A stretch of 64,000 bases of DNA from Microbacterium sp. SCN 70-27 (GCA_001724425.1 MEEK01000007.1:1-64000); one strand, 5' to 3'. Shown: positions 8,196-17,935, numbered from the stretch's first letter. A program made the numbers and translations. Notes: a model not told the origin generated them from the sequence alone.

Positions 8196-9146
8196 GTGAT
8201 CCGGTACGCGTTGACGCGAGGGGCCCTGCTGCTGCTGGGCCTCTTCGTCGCCAGCGCGCTCATCTTCGTGACGCTCCGGGTGCTGCCCGGCGACGTCGCA
8301 CAGGTGATCGCAGGGCTCAACGCCACCCCGGAGCAGATCGCCGCGATCCGCGAGCGGCTGGGGCTCGACGCGCCCCTGCCCGTGCAGTACGTCACCTGGG
8401 TCAGCGGGATCCTGCGCGGCGACCTCGGCTCGTCGCTGCTCACGGGCGCCTCCGTCTCGTCCGAACTCGTGCAGAAGGGGCAGGTGACGATCCCGCTCGG
8501 CCTCATGTCGATGACGATCGCGATCCTCATCGCCATGCCGTTCGGTGTGATCTCGGCCATGCGCCGCGGGCACCGCGACGGGACGCTGCTCTCGGTCGGC
8601 GCGCAGACCCTTGCGGCCGTTCCGGTCGTCTGGGCGGGCATGATGCTCGTCGTCGTCTTCGCCGTGTGGCTCGGGTGGCTCCCCGCCCAGGGCTTCCCGC
8701 GCAGCGGCTGGGCGGATCCCTCTCTCGCGTTCCGCTCGCTCCTGCTGCCGGCGATCACGATCGGCGTCATCGAGGGCGCGATGCTGATGCGCTTCGTGCG
8801 CTCGGCGACCCTGCAGGCGACCGGCCAGGACTTCGTCCGCACCGCCGCCGCGAAGGGCCTCACGCGCACGCAGGCGCTCCTGCGGCACGGTCTTCCCACC
8901 GTCGGACTGTCGATCATCACGGTGCTCGGCCTTCAGGTCGCGGGCATCATCGTCGGCTCCGTCGTGATCGAGCAGCTGTTCAGCCTGCCCGGGATCGGGC
9001 GCATGCTCGTCGCGGACGTCGGCGCCCGCGACCTGCCGAAGGTGCAGGGGGAACTCCTCGTCCTCACCGGATTCGTTCTCATCGTGGGCTTCGCCGTCGA
9101 CCTCGTGCACCGCACGCTCGACCCCCGGCAGCGGGAGGCGGAATGA
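8196..9146 (+). CDS. ABC transporter permease, DppB type
   Basis: This 316-residue inner-membrane permease starts with GTG 14 bases after the binding-protein gene. It has the N-terminal helix followed by the ADIFFRENT DppB/OppB layout of about six membrane spans and the cytoplasmic coupling loop DFVRTAAAKGLTRTQALLRHGLP, the EAA motif that contacts the ATPase. It overlaps the next permease by four bases (ATGA). Confidence 0.9.
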   Translation: MIRYALTRGALLLLGLFVASALIFVTLRVLPGDVAQVIAGLNATPEQIAAIRERLGLDAPLPVQYVTWVSGILRGDLGSSLLTGASVSSELVQKGQVTIPLGLMSMTIAILIAMPFGVISAMRRGHRDGTLLSVGAQTLAAVPVVWAGMMLVVVFAVWLGWLPAQGFPRSGWADPSLAFRSLLLPAITIGVIEGAMLMRFVRSATLQATGQDFVRTAAAKGLTRTQALLRHGLPTVGLSIITVLGLQVAGIIVGSVVIEQLFSLPGIGRMLVADVGARDLPKVQGELLVLTGFVLIVGFAVDLVHRTLDPRQREAE

Positions 9147-10045
9147 CACGCGCACAGGCCCACGGGCGCCACAGGTTCGCCTGGCTCGGCCGGCTCTGGT
9201 CACTGTCGACGGGCCGCTTCGGCATCATCGTCGTGCTCGCGATCGGGCTCACGGCGCTCGTCGCGAGATTCTGGACGCCGTTCGACCCGCAGAAGGTCGA
9301 CGTCCAGAACCGGTGGGATGCCCCGGGCATCCCCCACCTTCTCGGCACCGACGGATCGGGGCGCGACATCCTGAGCCTCCTCATGGCGGGCGCGCGGACG
9401 ACCGTGTGGGTCGCCCTCGGCGCCGGAGCCGTCGCGACGCTCCTCGGTCTCGTGCTCGCGGTCGTGGGGGCACTCACGACGCGCTGGGTGCGCGAGAGCG
9501 TCGCCGTGCTCGTCGACATCCTCATCGCCTTCCCCGTGCTCCTCATCGCCATGATGCTGTCGTCCGTGTGGGGCGGGTCGCTCTGGGTCGTCATCATCTC
9601 GGTCGGCATCGGCTTCGGGGTCAACATCGCACGCGTGACGCGGCCGGAGCTGCGCCGTGTGCTGCACAGCGATTTCGTCCTCGCGGGCCGCGCGGCGGGT
9701 CTCACCCCGTTCGAGAACCTGTGGCGGCATCTGCTGCCGAACGTCGCGCCCGTGTTCATCGTGCAGCTGTCGTGGGGCATGGCGGTCGCGGTGCTCGCCG
9801 AGGCGGGCCTCAGCTACCTCGGCTTCGGCGCGCCGCCCACGGAGCCCAGCTGGGGCATCCTGCTGAAGGATCTGCAGACCTACATCTCCGTGCACCCGCT
9901 GTCGGTCGTCTGGCCGGGCCTTGCGATCACGATCACGGTGCTCGGGCTCAACCTGCTCGGCGACGGCCTCCGCGAGGCCACCGACCCGACCCTCTCCCGT
10001 CGACGCACCGCCGCCCGGACCCCCCAGCCGGTGGTGGTGTCATGA
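9143..10045 (+). CDS. ABC transporter permease, DppC type
   Basis: The ATG at 9143 overlaps the stop of the first permease and gives 300 residues. The extracytoplasmic HLLGTDGSGRDILS stretch and the coupling loop VLAGRAAGLTPFENLWRHLLPN are characteristic of DppC/OppC subunits. The C-terminal LGFGAPPTEPSWGILL is likewise family-typical. It pairs with the DppB-type protein to form the membrane channel. Confidence 0.9.
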   Translation: MTRAQAHGRHRFAWLGRLWSLSTGRFGIIVVLAIGLTALVARFWTPFDPQKVDVQNRWDAPGIPHLLGTDGSGRDILSLLMAGARTTVWVALGAGAVATLLGLVLAVVGALTTRWVRESVAVLVDILIAFPVLLIAMMLSSVWGGSLWVVIISVGIGFGVNIARVTRPELRRVLHSDFVLAGRAAGLTPFENLWRHLLPNVAPVFIVQLSWGMAVAVLAEAGLSYLGFGAPPTEPSWGILLKDLQTYISVHPLSVVWPGLAITITVLGLNLLGDGLREATDPTLSRRRTAARTPQPVVVS

Positions 10046-10830
10046 GTCTCGAGGTGCAGGACCTCGTCGTCGAGATCGACGGCCGCCGCGTCGTCGACGG
10101 CGTCTCGTTCGACGTCCCCGACGGTGAGCGCGTGGGCCTCATCGGCGAGTCCGGGTCGGGGAAGTCCCTGACGGCCCTCGCGATCCTCGGGCTCCTGCCC
10201 GACGGGGCGACCGCGACCGGAAGCGTGCGGTGGGACGGACGCGAACTGATCGGTCTCCCCGATCGCGAACTGGCGACCCTCCGGGGCGATGAGATCGGCA
10301 TCGTCTTCCAGGAGCCGCGCACGGCGCTGAATCCGATCAGGACGGTCGGGCGGCAGATCGGCGAGTCCGTCCGCATCCACGAGGGGGTCTCGCGACGCGA
10401 GGCATCCGCACGCGCCATCGCCGAGGCCGAGCGCGTGCGTCTCCCCGATGCGGCCGAGCTCGTACGGCGCTACCCGCATCAGCTCTCCGGCGGTCAGCGT
10501 CAGCGCGTCGCGATCGCGATGGCCCTCGCCTGCCGGCCCCGCCTGCTGATCGCCGACGAGCCGACGACGGCGCTCGACGTGACGATCCAGGCCGAGATCC
10601 TCGAGCTGCTGGGCGGCCTCGTCGAGCGGGACGGCATGTCGCTCGTGTTCATCACGCACGACCTCGCCGTGCTCTCCCAGGTCGCGACGGATGCCGTCGT
10701 GCTAGAGGACGGGCGCGTCGTCGAGCGGGGGCCGCTGTCGCGCCTGCTCACCGCGCCGGAGTCTCCCGTGACACAGGGGCTCCTGCGGGATGCCACGGCG
10801 ACCCTGTGGAAACCGGGGGGCGTCTCATGA
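10042..10830 (+). CDS. Peptide ABC transporter ATP-binding protein, DppD type
   Basis: This 262-residue ATPase has Walker A (GESGSGKS), the Q-loop in [17 protein letters not shown], the signature LSGGQRQR, Walker B ([12 protein letters not shown]) and the switch His in [10 protein letters not shown]. Its start overlaps the permease stop (ATGA) and its stop overlaps the next ATPase start (ATGA). It is shorter than many DppD proteins because the C-terminal iron-sulfur-type extension is absent. Confidence 0.9.
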   Translation: MSLEVQDLVVEIDGRRVVDGVSFDVPDGERVGLIGESGSGKSLTALAILGLLPDGATATGSVRWDGRELIGLPDRELATLRGDEIGIVFQEPRTALNPIRTVGRQIGESVRIHEGVSRREASARAIAEAERVRLPDAAELVRRYPHQLSGGQRQRVAIAMALACRPRLLIADEPTTALDVTIQAEILELLGGLVERDGMSLVFITHDLAVLSQVATDAVVLEDGRVVERGPLSRLLTAPESPVTQGLLRDATATLWKPGGVS

Positions 10831-11633
10831 CCGCGCTCCTGCAGGGCCGGGGGCTCACGCGGCGCTTCCCGCAGCGCGGCACGCACCTGTTCGAGAAGAC
10901 GCGATGGACGACGGCGCTCGACGATGCCGACGTCGACGTGCGCGAGGGATCCGCCGTCGGGATCATCGGCGAGTCCGGCTCGGGCAAGTCGACGCTCATC
11001 CGGATTCTGCTGGGCCTGGATGCCCCGAGCGCGGGCACCGTCGAGCTGGGCGGCCGGCCTGTCGATGCGCGCGCGTCGGCACGACGGCTGCATTGGCTGC
11101 GCCGCGAGACGGGGATCGTCTTCCAGGATCCGTACGCGTCGCTCGACCCCCGCATGACGGTCGGTCGCATCGTCGGCGAACCGCTCTGGGCCCTCGATGT
11201 CGAGGGCTCCGGCGACCAGCGCCGGGCACGGGTGCGCGAGGTGCTCGAAGCGGTGGGGCTCGACGCCGACATGATGCAGCGCTATCCGCACGAGTTCTCC
11301 GGCGGCCAGCGGCAGCGGATCGCTCTTGCCCGCGCGATCGTGCACCGCCCTCGCATCCTCGTCGGCGACGAACCCCTGTCGGCACTCGATGTCACCGTGC
11401 GAGCGCAGATCCTGGAGCTCCTGCGGGAGCTCCGCGCGAGCGAGAGCCTGACTCTCGTCATGGTCTCGCACGACATCGGCGTCGTGCAGAGCCTGTGCGA
11501 CGAGGTCATCGTCATGAAGGACGGCCGCATCGTCGAGGAGGGCCCCACCGAGAAGGTGCTCCTGCAGCCGCAGGTCGCCTACACGCGGCGCCTCCTCGCC
11601 TCGATCCCCGTCATCGAGCCGCCTCGCACGTGA
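10827..11633 (+). CDS. Peptide ABC transporter ATP-binding protein, DppF type
   Basis: The second ATPase of the importer has 268 residues from the ATG at 10827, which overlaps the previous stop; an in-frame ATG at 10806 would extend it by seven residues. Visible motifs are Walker A (GESGSGKST), [17 protein letters not shown], the signature FSGGQRQR, Walker B ([12 protein letters not shown]) and VSHDIGVVQ. The N-terminal [12 protein letters not shown] before the Walker A is the DppF-like pattern. It closes the five-gene operon. Confidence 0.9.
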   Translation: MTALLQGRGLTRRFPQRGTHLFEKTRWTTALDDADVDVREGSAVGIIGESGSGKSTLIRILLGLDAPSAGTVELGGRPVDARASARRLHWLRRETGIVFQDPYASLDPRMTVGRIVGEPLWALDVEGSGDQRRARVREVLEAVGLDADMMQRYPHEFSGGQRQRIALARAIVHRPRILVGDEPLSALDVTVRAQILELLRELRASESLTLVMVSHDIGVVQSLCDEVIVMKDGRIVEEGPTEKVLLQPQVAYTRRLLASIPVIEPPRT

Positions 11634-11663
11634 GGGCCCCTGCCCCACGTCGGGGCCCCGGAG

Positions 11664-11669
11664 TAGCGT
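11664..11669 (+). promoter_or_regulatory. -10 box of the M4 protease gene
   Basis: TAGCGT ends 7 bases before the ATG at 11677, the spacing of a leaderless transcript. This argues against the in-frame GTG at 11668, which lies inside the box. Confidence 0.6.
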
Positions 11670-11676
11670 GACCGAC

Positions 11677-12735
11677 ATGCACGCGATCGTCCCGCCCTAT
11701 CTGCTCGCGCGGCTCGCCGAGGCGGACGCTCCGCACCTCGCCGACGCGGCCGAGGCGGCGCGCGCGACGCTCGCCCTGCCGCGGGTCTATCACCCGACCC
11801 TCACCGACCTCGATGTGTCGGTCGAGGGCGACGCGCTCGTCTTCGAGGGGTCGCCCTCGCCCGATCGCGTCATCTCCGATGCGCAGCACCGCGAGAACCT
11901 GCCCGGCGTGCGCGTTCGTGCGGAGGGCGAACCCGCCGTCGCCGACATCGCGGTCGATGAGGCCTACGACGGGCTCGGCGAGACATTCGACTTCCTCTGG
12001 GATGCCTTTCGCCGGGCATCCATCGACGGCACCGGAGGCCGACTCGAAGCGACCGTCCACTACGGCGAGAAGTACGACAACGCGTTCTGGAACGGCGAGC
12101 GGATGGTGTTCGGCGACGGTGACGGCGAGGTCTTCGCAGGCTTCACGGGCTCGCTCAGCGTCATCGCGCACGAGCTCGGACACGGCGTCGTCGAGCACTC
12201 CGGCGGCCTCGCGTACCGCGGCCAGTCGGGGGCGCTCAACGAGTCGATCGCCGACGTTTTCGGCGCGCTCACCGAGCAGCACTCGCACCGCCAGAGGGCC
12301 GACGAGGCATCCTGGCTCATCGGCGCGGGCATCTTCACCGCCGCCGTGCAGGGTGAGGCGTTGCGCTCGATGAAGGCGCCCGGCACCGCCTACGACGACG
12401 ATGTGCTCGGGCGTGACCCGCAGCCCGCCCACATGCGCGACTTCGTGAAGACGACCGACGACAACGGCGGCGTGCACATCAACTCCGGCATCCCGAACAA
12501 GGCGTTCCACCTCGCGGCGACCGCTCTCGGCGGGTATGCGTGGGAGCGCGCCGGGCGGATCTGGTACCTGACCCTGACGGGTGGAACCCTCACCCCGACG
12601 ACCGACTTCGCGGCGTTCGCCGCGGCCACCCTGCGCACCGCGCGGGCGGAGTACGGTGAGACATCGGAGGAGGCCGCCGCCGTCCGCACCGCCTGGAGCG
12701 GCGTCGGCGTGACGATCGGTGCATCAGGATCCTGA
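11677..12735 (+). CDS. Protealysin-like M4 (thermolysin family) metalloprotease
   Basis: This 352-residue zinc protease has HELGHGV (two His ligands and the catalytic Glu) near residue 165, the third ligand in [12 protein letters not shown] near 187, and the transition-state His in NGGVHINSG near 268. The N-terminus [15 protein letters not shown] is the short propeptide start seen in protealysins, and there is no signal peptide, so maturation or export would not follow the classical thermolysin route. I chose the ATG at 11677 because of that start and the TAGCGT box 7 bases before it. The gene overlaps the emfourin-like inhibitor gene downstream. Confidence 0.9.
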   Translation: MHAIVPPYLLARLAEADAPHLADAAEAARATLALPRVYHPTLTDLDVSVEGDALVFEGSPSPDRVISDAQHRENLPGVRVRAEGEPAVADIAVDEAYDGLGETFDFLWDAFRRASIDGTGGRLEATVHYGEKYDNAFWNGERMVFGDGDGEVFAGFTGSLSVIAHELGHGVVEHSGGLAYRGQSGALNESIADVFGALTEQHSHRQRADEASWLIGAGIFTAAVQGEALRSMKAPGTAYDDDVLGRDPQPAHMRDFVKTTDDNGGVHINSGIPNKAFHLAATALGGYAWERAGRIWYLTLTGGTLTPTTDFAAFAAATLRTARAEYGETSEEAAAVRTAWSGVGVTIGASGS

Positions 12736-13078
12736 CCCCGAGGCCGCGAGCCCCGCACCCGCGGTCGCCGTGGTCGTCGTGCGCTCGGGCGGCATCGCCG
12801 GCCTGACGCGCCGCTGGGACGTCGAAGCGGAGGCATCCGACGCCGACGAGTGGATCGACCTCATCGACGCGTGCCCGTGGGACGACGAGGACGCCGACGA
12901 TGACGAGGACGCGTACGCGCGCGAGGGGGACGTGCCGCGCGGCGCGGACCGTTTCGCGTACCGCGTGAGCGCGCGGATGCCCGAGGGACCGGAGCGTCAC
13001 GCGGCGTTGAGCGAGTCCCAGGCATCCGGCCCGTGGCGCGCCCTCATCGACGCCGTGCGCGCCGCCTCCCCCCGCTGA
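12719..13078 (+). CDS. Emfourin-like protealysin inhibitor
   Basis: This 119-residue protein begins at a GTG inside the last 17 bases of the M4 protease gene. It contains VRSGGIAGLTRRW near residues 21-33, the conserved RSGG-AG-TR signature of emfourin (protealin), the proteinaceous inhibitor encoded next to protealysin-like proteases. The middle is strongly acidic (DDEDADDDEDAY). In known pairs the inhibitor binds its cognate protease at the active site; the overlap here is consistent with matched production. Function is inferred from the signature and the context. Confidence 0.85.
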   Translation: MHQDPDPEAASPAPAVAVVVVRSGGIAGLTRRWDVEAEASDADEWIDLIDACPWDDEDADDDEDAYAREGDVPRGADRFAYRVSARMPEGPERHAALSESQASGPWRALIDAVRAASPR

Positions 13079-13089
13079 CCGAGCGCCCC

Positions 13090-13789
13090 GCCCGCCGTTT
13101 CGACTCGTCGCTGCGCTCCTCGCTCAACGACCAGACACCGCCCCCCCGCTCGCTGACCGAGCACCTCACCCCCGGTCGTTGACCGAGCGAAGCGAGTGGA
13201 AACGCCCGTTTCGACTCGTCGCCACGCTCCTCGCTCAACGACCGGACACCACCCGACCCCCGGTCGTTGACCGAGCGGAGCGAGTGGAAACGCCGCGTTT
13301 CGACTCGTCGCTGCGCTCCTCGCTCAACGACCGGAGACCGCCCCACCCCGGTCGTTGACCGAGCGCCCCACCCGGTCGTTGACCGAGCGCAGCGAGTGGA
13401 AACGTCCCGTTTCGACTCGTCGCTGCGCTCCTCGCTCAACGACCAGACACCGCCCACCCCGGTCGTTGACCGAGCGAAGCGAGTGGAAACGCCCCGCACC
13501 CCCGTTTCGACTCGTCGCTGCGCTCCTCGCTCAACGACCAGAGACCACCCCACCCCGGTCGTTGACCGAACGAAGCGAGTGGAAACGTCCCGTTTCGACT
13601 CGTCGCTACGCTCCTCGCTCAACGACCGGACACCACCCGACCCCCGGTCGTTGACCGAGCGAAGCGAGTGGAAACGTCCCTCACGTTTCGACTCGTCGCT
13701 ACGCTCCTCGCTCAACGACCGGACACCACCCGACCCCCGGCACGTTTCGACTCGTCGCTGCGCTCCTCGCTCAACGACCGGATGGGGGG
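13090..13789. repeat. Array of alternating palindromic extragenic repeats
   Basis: About 15 copies of two related units fill this gap between convergent genes. Unit A reads GTTTCGACTCGTCGCTGCGC then TCCTCGCTCAACGACC; unit B reads GGTCGTTGACCGAGCG then AAGCGAGTGGAAACG. A and B are imperfect reverse complements and mostly alternate, so neighbouring units can fold into long hairpins. Copies differ at a few positions, and one B copy at about 13352 is cut short. I see no gene here; open frames through the array are just translated repeats. Confidence 0.9.
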
Positions 13790-14407
13790 CTAGGTGGACC
13801 GGCCGAAGAGACCGCGCTTCTTCTTCACGGGCTTCAGCTGCTTCTGCAGGTAGATCGTGCCGAGCCAGCGGCCGAACTTGAAGCCGACGCGACCCATCCG
13901 GCCCACTTCGACGAAGCCGAGCTTCTCGTGCAGGGCGACGGAGCCCTCCGCGCCCTTGTCGCTGATGACGGCGACCATCTGATGGATGCCCGCCTGCTCC
14001 GACGCCGCGATCAGCGCCTCCAAGAGCGCCCGCCCGAGGCCCTTCCCGGTCGCAGCCTGCCCGAGGTAGATCGAGTTCTCGACGCTGTAGCGATACCCCG
14101 ACTTCGCCGACATCGGCTGCACGAGCGCGTAGCCGAGGATCTGCCCCGTGGGGGACTGCGCCACGAGGAACGGCATCCCGAGCTTCTCGAGGTGCGCGAT
14201 CTTGTCGCGCCACTTCGCGAGGGACCACTTCTTCTCGTCGAACGTCACGACGGAGTTCGTCACGTAGTGGTTGTAGATCTCGCGGATGTCGGGGATGTCC
14301 CGCGCCTCGACCGGCCGGATCTCGTACGCGAACGGCCGCTCGGTCTCGACGCGGCGCAGGTGCACCGGCAGCTGCCGCCGACCCTTCTCGTATTCCTCCT
14401 CCAGCAT
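13790..14407 (-). CDS. GNAT N-acetyltransferase, phosphinothricin acetyltransferase-like
   Basis: The protein has 205 residues from the ATG at 14407. YEIRPVEARDIPDIREIYNHYVTNSVVTFDE is the typical start of the PAT/YwnH-type GNAT group, and YLGQAATGKGLGRALLEALI is the acetyl-CoA-binding motif A, followed by VALHEKLGFVEVGRM. The C-terminus is strongly basic (KQLKPVKKKRGLFG). Substrates in this group include phosphinothricin, methionine sulfoximine and related amino acids, and none can be assigned here. A second in-frame start further upstream would run into the uracil-DNA glycosylase gene. Confidence 0.85.
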   Translation of the reverse strand: MLEEEYEKGRRQLPVHLRRVETERPFAYEIRPVEARDIPDIREIYNHYVTNSVVTFDEKKWSLAKWRDKIAHLEKLGMPFLVAQSPTGQILGYALVQPMSAKSGYRYSVENSIYLGQAATGKGLGRALLEALIAASEQAGIHQMVAVISDKGAEGSVALHEKLGFVEVGRMGRVGFKFGRWLGTIYLQKQLKPVKKKRGLFGRST

Positions 14408-14412
14408 GCCGG

Positions 14413-15102
14413 TCAGCCTACGCGCCAGTCGACGGGGGCCGCTCCCTGCTGCTCCAACAGGGCGTTGGCCCGCGAGAACGGCTTCGAGCCGAAGAAGCCA
14501 CGGCTCGCCGACAGCGGCGAGGGGTGCGCCGACTCGATGATCGGAGTGTCGCCCAGGAGCGGCCGCAGATTCGCGGCATCCCGCCCCCACAGGATCGCCA
14601 CGAGCGGGCGATCCCGCGCAACGAGCGTGCGGATCGCATGCTCGGTCACCCGCTCCCACCCCCAGCCGCGATGGGATGCCGGGGCGCCCGGCGCGACCGT
14701 CAGCACCCGGTTCAGGAGCATGACCCCTTGATCGCTCCACGCCGACAGGTCGCCGTGCGGCGCGGGCGCGATGCCGAGGTCGTCGTGAAGCTCCCGGTAG
14801 ATGTTGCCGAGGCTCCGCGGCAGCGGCCGCACGTGCGCATCGACGGCGAACGACAGTCCGATCGGATGCCCCGGCGTCGGGTACGGGTCCTGACCGACGA
14901 TGAGGACCTTGACGCCGTCCAGCGGCCGCGCGAACGCGCGGAGCACCCGGTCGCCGGCGGGCAGGTAGGGGCGCCCCGCCGCGGTCTCCGCCCGCAGCCG
15001 CTCGCCGAGTGCGGCGATGTCGGGCGCGACGGGCGCGAGTGCGGCAGCCCAACCGGGGTCGATCAACCCGGCATCCGCCAGTTCGTCGAGGCTCTTCGCC
15101 AT
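14413..15102 (-). CDS. ung: Uracil-DNA glycosylase
   Basis: This 229-residue family 1 uracil-DNA glycosylase removes uracil from DNA in base-excision repair. The water-activating loop [17 protein letters not shown], the LLNRVLTV segment and the DNA-intercalating loop [20 protein letters not shown] are all intact. The ATG at 15102 overlaps the stop of the upstream phosphoribosyltransferase gene. The downstream GNAT gene starts within a few bases of its stop, so the three are probably co-transcribed. Confidence 0.95.
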   Translation of the reverse strand: MAKSLDELADAGLIDPGWAAALAPVAPDIAALGERLRAETAAGRPYLPAGDRVLRAFARPLDGVKVLIVGQDPYPTPGHPIGLSFAVDAHVRPLPRSLGNIYRELHDDLGIAPAPHGDLSAWSDQGVMLLNRVLTVAPGAPASHRGWGWERVTEHAIRTLVARDRPLVAILWGRDAANLRPLLGDTPIIESAHPSPLSASRGFFGSKPFSRANALLEQQGAAPVDWRVG

Positions 15103-15620
15103 CAGGCGCTGGCCTCGCCGGTTCCGGCGTCCTCCTCGGCCACCGTGCCCCGTGCCGACCAGGGGAAGTCGATCCACCGGTCGGTCTCGCGCCACGAATA
15201 GTCGGGGGATGCCACGGAGCCCGGCTTCGTGTAGATGCACACCGAGCGCACGTCCGCTCCGGCATCCCGCAGCATCTGGACCGCGAGCGCGAGCGTCCGC
15301 CCCGAGTCGGCGACATCGTCGACGAGGAGCACGCGCTTGCCGGGCAGGTAGCCGAGGTCGAGGTCGGGCGGGAGCAGCGTCGGGGCATCCAGCACGGTGC
15401 CGATGCCGGTGTAGAACTCGACGTTCAGTGCGCCGCAGCTCTTCACCCCGAGGCCGTACGCGACGGCCCCCGCGGGCAGTAGTCCGCCGCGTGCGATCGC
15501 GACGACGACCTCGGGCTCGAACCCGTCGGCGAGGATCGCACGGGACAGCTCGCGGGTGGCGTCGCCGAAGCCCGCCCAGGTCAGGATCTCACGGTCGGAA
15601 AAGGCGTCGTCAGTGCTCAC
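15102..15620 (-). CDS. Phosphoribosyltransferase family protein
   Basis: This 172-residue type I phosphoribosyltransferase has the PRPP-binding loop [14 protein letters not shown] and the upstream [14 protein letters not shown]. It resembles bacterial xanthine/guanine phosphoribosyltransferase-like proteins, but the hood region does not settle the base used. The GTG at 15620 lies 6 bases after a TAGGTT -10 box, so the mRNA is probably leaderless. It shares an overlapping divergent promoter with the MFS gene. Confidence 0.85.
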   Translation of the reverse strand: MSTDDAFSDREILTWAGFGDATRELSRAILADGFEPEVVVAIARGGLLPAGAVAYGLGVKSCGALNVEFYTGIGTVLDAPTLLPPDLDLGYLPGKRVLLVDDVADSGRTLALAVQMLRDAGADVRSVCIYTKPGSVASPDYSWRETDRWIDFPWSARGTVAEEDAGTGEASA

Positions 15621-15626
15621 TCCCCC

Positions 15627-15636
15627 AACCTAGACT
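15627..15636. promoter_or_regulatory. Overlapping bidirectional -10 boxes
   Basis: AACCTAGACT carries TAGGTT on the minus strand (15627-15632), 6 bases before the GTG at 15620, and TAGACT on the plus strand (15631-15636), 7 bases before the ATG at 15644. The two -10 boxes share two bases, and both transcripts would be leaderless. Confidence 0.7.
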
Positions 15637-15643
15637 GATCGCC

Positions 15644-17137
15644 ATGTCAACGCCGCCGGCACCGCGTGCCATCTCCTCCGCGACCGCGTCGCTGCGAACC
15701 TCGGCCGTGGGCGTCACGGCGGGTCTCATCGGCTGGTTCGTCCTGGTCGAACTCGTCTCGGGCATCCTGCAGGGGTACTACGTGCCGCTGTTCAGCGACA
15801 TCGTCGTGAAGCTCGGCATCCACGACTCCGACGTCAACTGGTTCGAGGCGGCGCAGCTGCTCCTGTCGGCACTGGTCGTGCCGTTCCTCGCGAAGCTCGG
15901 CGATATGTACGGGCACAAGAAGGTCCTGCTGATCGCGGCGATCCTCACGGCGGGAGCGACGTGGTGGCTCGCGTTCGCGACGTCGTTCTGGACCTTCCTC
16001 ATCGCGTGGGCGCTGCAGGGGTTCTACGTCGTGTGGCTGCCGCTGGAGATCGCGCTCATCTTCGAACGCGGCCGCCGTCAGGAGCGCGGCGTCTCCACGA
16101 CGCGGCGCGCGGCGGGCCTACTCGTCGTGGGACTCGAGGCCGGCGCGATCCTCGGGGCGCTCGCGGCGGGGCGCGTGTTCGCCGCGACCGGCGAGAACCT
16201 CACGGCGACGCTCTTCGTCCCCGCGATCGCGGTCACCCTCGTCGTGCTCGTCATCTGGATCGGCGTCCCCGAATCGCAGCCCGAGCCGGGGCGCTCCCTC
16301 GACACGTGGGGCTTCGTCATCCTCGCGTGGGGGCTGCTGCTCATCACCGGCGGGCTCGCGTGGATGCGGATGATCGGGGAGCTCCACCTCGGCGGAGGCG
16401 CGTGGCTCTGGGTCGTCGCACTCGTCGTCGCGGGCATCCTCGTGTTCGTCTGGTTCGTCTTCTACGAGCTGCGCCAGAAGGACCCCGCCATCGACCTCCG
16501 CGTCCTCGCCCGCCCCGAGATGTGGCCCGTGCAGGCCACGGCGTTCCTCATCGGCATCAGCCTGCTCGGCGCGCAGGGGCCGCTGTCGACCTACGCCGGC
16601 ACCGACAGCTCCCTCGGCTACGGGTTGGGGCTGGATGCCACGGACCGCTCCAACCTCATCGGCGTGTACCTCGTCTCGATGATCGTCGGCGCGATCGTCT
16701 TCGCAGTCACCTCACGCCGCGTCGCCCCGCGCATCATGCTCATCACGGCGGCGCTGCTCGTGGGCGTCGGCTACGCCCTGTTCCTGCCGTTCCACGTCGA
16801 GACCTGGCAGGTCGTGCTGAACCTCTCGATCGCGGGACTCGGCTCGGGCGCGCTCGTCGGAGCCCTGCCTGCGGCCGCCGCGGCGGCGGCCCCGACCGGT
16901 CAGACCGGCGTGGCATCCGCTCTCACGAACACGACGAAGACGATCGGCGGGACGTTCTCGTCGGCCGTGTTCGGCGTCGTCCTCGCGGCGGGCGCAGGTG
17001 CCGTGGCGAGCACGACCGCGGCATCCCTCGGCGGCTACCTGACGGTGTGGGCGATCTGCGCAGGCGGCGGGTTCGTCGCGGCGCTGCTCCTGCTGTTCGT
17101 CCCGAAGGTCGCGTTCGCCGACGCACCCCCGGCCTGA
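15644..17137 (+). CDS. MFS transporter
   Basis: This 497-residue integral membrane protein has the major facilitator pattern: a first helix pair, the cytoplasmic loop KLGDMYGHKKVLL (motif A, GxxxDRxGRK-like), and about 12-14 predicted spans. The size and the long hydrophobic middle fit the 14-helix drug/proton antiporter group, but the substrate is not evident. The ATG at 15644 follows a TAGACT box by 7 bases. It is divergent from the phosphoribosyltransferase gene. Confidence 0.85.
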   Translation: MSTPPAPRAISSATASLRTSAVGVTAGLIGWFVLVELVSGILQGYYVPLFSDIVVKLGIHDSDVNWFEAAQLLLSALVVPFLAKLGDMYGHKKVLLIAAILTAGATWWLAFATSFWTFLIAWALQGFYVVWLPLEIALIFERGRRQERGVSTTRRAAGLLVVGLEAGAILGALAAGRVFAATGENLTATLFVPAIAVTLVVLVIWIGVPESQPEPGRSLDTWGFVILAWGLLLITGGLAWMRMIGELHLGGGAWLWVVALVVAGILVFVWFVFYELRQKDPAIDLRVLARPEMWPVQATAFLIGISLLGAQGPLSTYAGTDSSLGYGLGLDATDRSNLIGVYLVSMIVGAIVFAVTSRRVAPRIMLITAALLVGVGYALFLPFHVETWQVVLNLSIAGLGSGALVGALPAAAAAAAPTGQTGVASALTNTTKTIGGTFSSAVFGVVLAAGAGAVASTTAASLGGYLTVWAICAGGGFVAALLLLFVPKVAFADAPPA

Positions 17138-17155
17138 CGGGGCCGCCGGCGGCGT

Positions 17156-17935
17156 TCAGATGCGCGGACGCAGGGGCCCTCGGGCGAGGAGGTGCTGTGC
17201 GGACTGCGCGACCGGCCGCATCGTCACGAGGTCGAGGTTCACGTGCCCCGGGGCGTTCAGCGCGTAGGCGATGACGTCGGCGACATCGGATGCCACGAGC
17301 GGCGCCTCGACGCCGTCGTAGACGCGCTCCGCCCCCGCACGGTCGCCGCCCAGGCGGTTGAGCGTGAACTCCGGCGTGTAGACCATGCCCGGCGCGATCT
17401 CGGTGACCCGGATCGGCTCGCCGTTCAACTCCAGCCGCAGCGCGTGCACCAGCATCGCCTCCCCCGCCTTCGCGGCGTTGTACCCGGCGCCGCCGGGGTA
17501 GGCGGTCTGCGCCGCCGTCGAGGTGACGTACAGGGTGTCGGCGTGGCCCCCGCCGTCCGCGATCGAGGCGCGCAGGAGCGGCAGGAGCGCCGCCGTCACG
17601 AGCTGCGCCGACAGGACGTTCACCTCGAACATCCAGCGCCAGTCGGCGGGGTTCCCGTCCTCCACCCGGTCGGTGCCGCGCGCACCGCCGGCGACGTGCA
17701 CGAGCGCGTGGACGGGCCCGGTGGCGTCGAGATGTGCCGCGAGGGCCGCGACGTCCGCCTCGCGACTGAGGTCGGCGGCGAACGAGGCCGAGCCGACTTC
17801 GGCATCCAGGGCATCCAGCCGGTCCGCGCGGCGGGCGACGCCCACGACGTCCCAGCCCGTCCCGCGGAGCGTCCGCACCACGGCCTCGCCGATCCCCGAG
17901 CTGGCTCCGGTCACCACTGCGCGTCTGGTCGTCAT
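17156..17935 (-). CDS. Short-chain dehydrogenase/reductase
   Basis: The protein has 259 residues from the ATG at 17935. The Rossmann motif VVTGASSGIGEA is at the N-terminus and the catalytic YNAAK follows VTSTAAQTAYPGGAG. It is a classical NAD(P)-dependent SDR of unknown substrate. A GTG nine bases earlier is possible, but TAGCGT followed by exactly 7 bases before the ATG supports a leaderless start at 17935. The promoter region is shared with the divergent metY gene. Confidence 0.85.
   Translation of the reverse strand: MTTRRAVVTGASSGIGEAVVRTLRGTGWDVVGVARRADRLDALDAEVGSASFAADLSREADVAALAAHLDATGPVHALVHVAGGARGTDRVEDGNPADWRWMFEVNVLSAQLVTAALLPLLRASIADGGGHADTLYVTSTAAQTAYPGGAGYNAAKAGEAMLVHALRLELNGEPIRVTEIAPGMVYTPEFTLNRLGGDRAGAERVYDGVEAPLVASDVADVIAYALNAPGHVNLDLVTMRPVAQSAQHLLARGPLRPRI

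Noticed and set aside
13090..13789. CRISPR array
   Set aside because: The units alternate in orientation, are palindromic, and have no constant-length unique spacers; there are no cas genes.
13044..14228. Minus-strand frame with repeated SLSEERSDESKR peptides
   Set aside because: The peptide repeats are translations of the palindromic DNA repeats, not protein repeats; the frame also runs through the GNAT gene out of frame.
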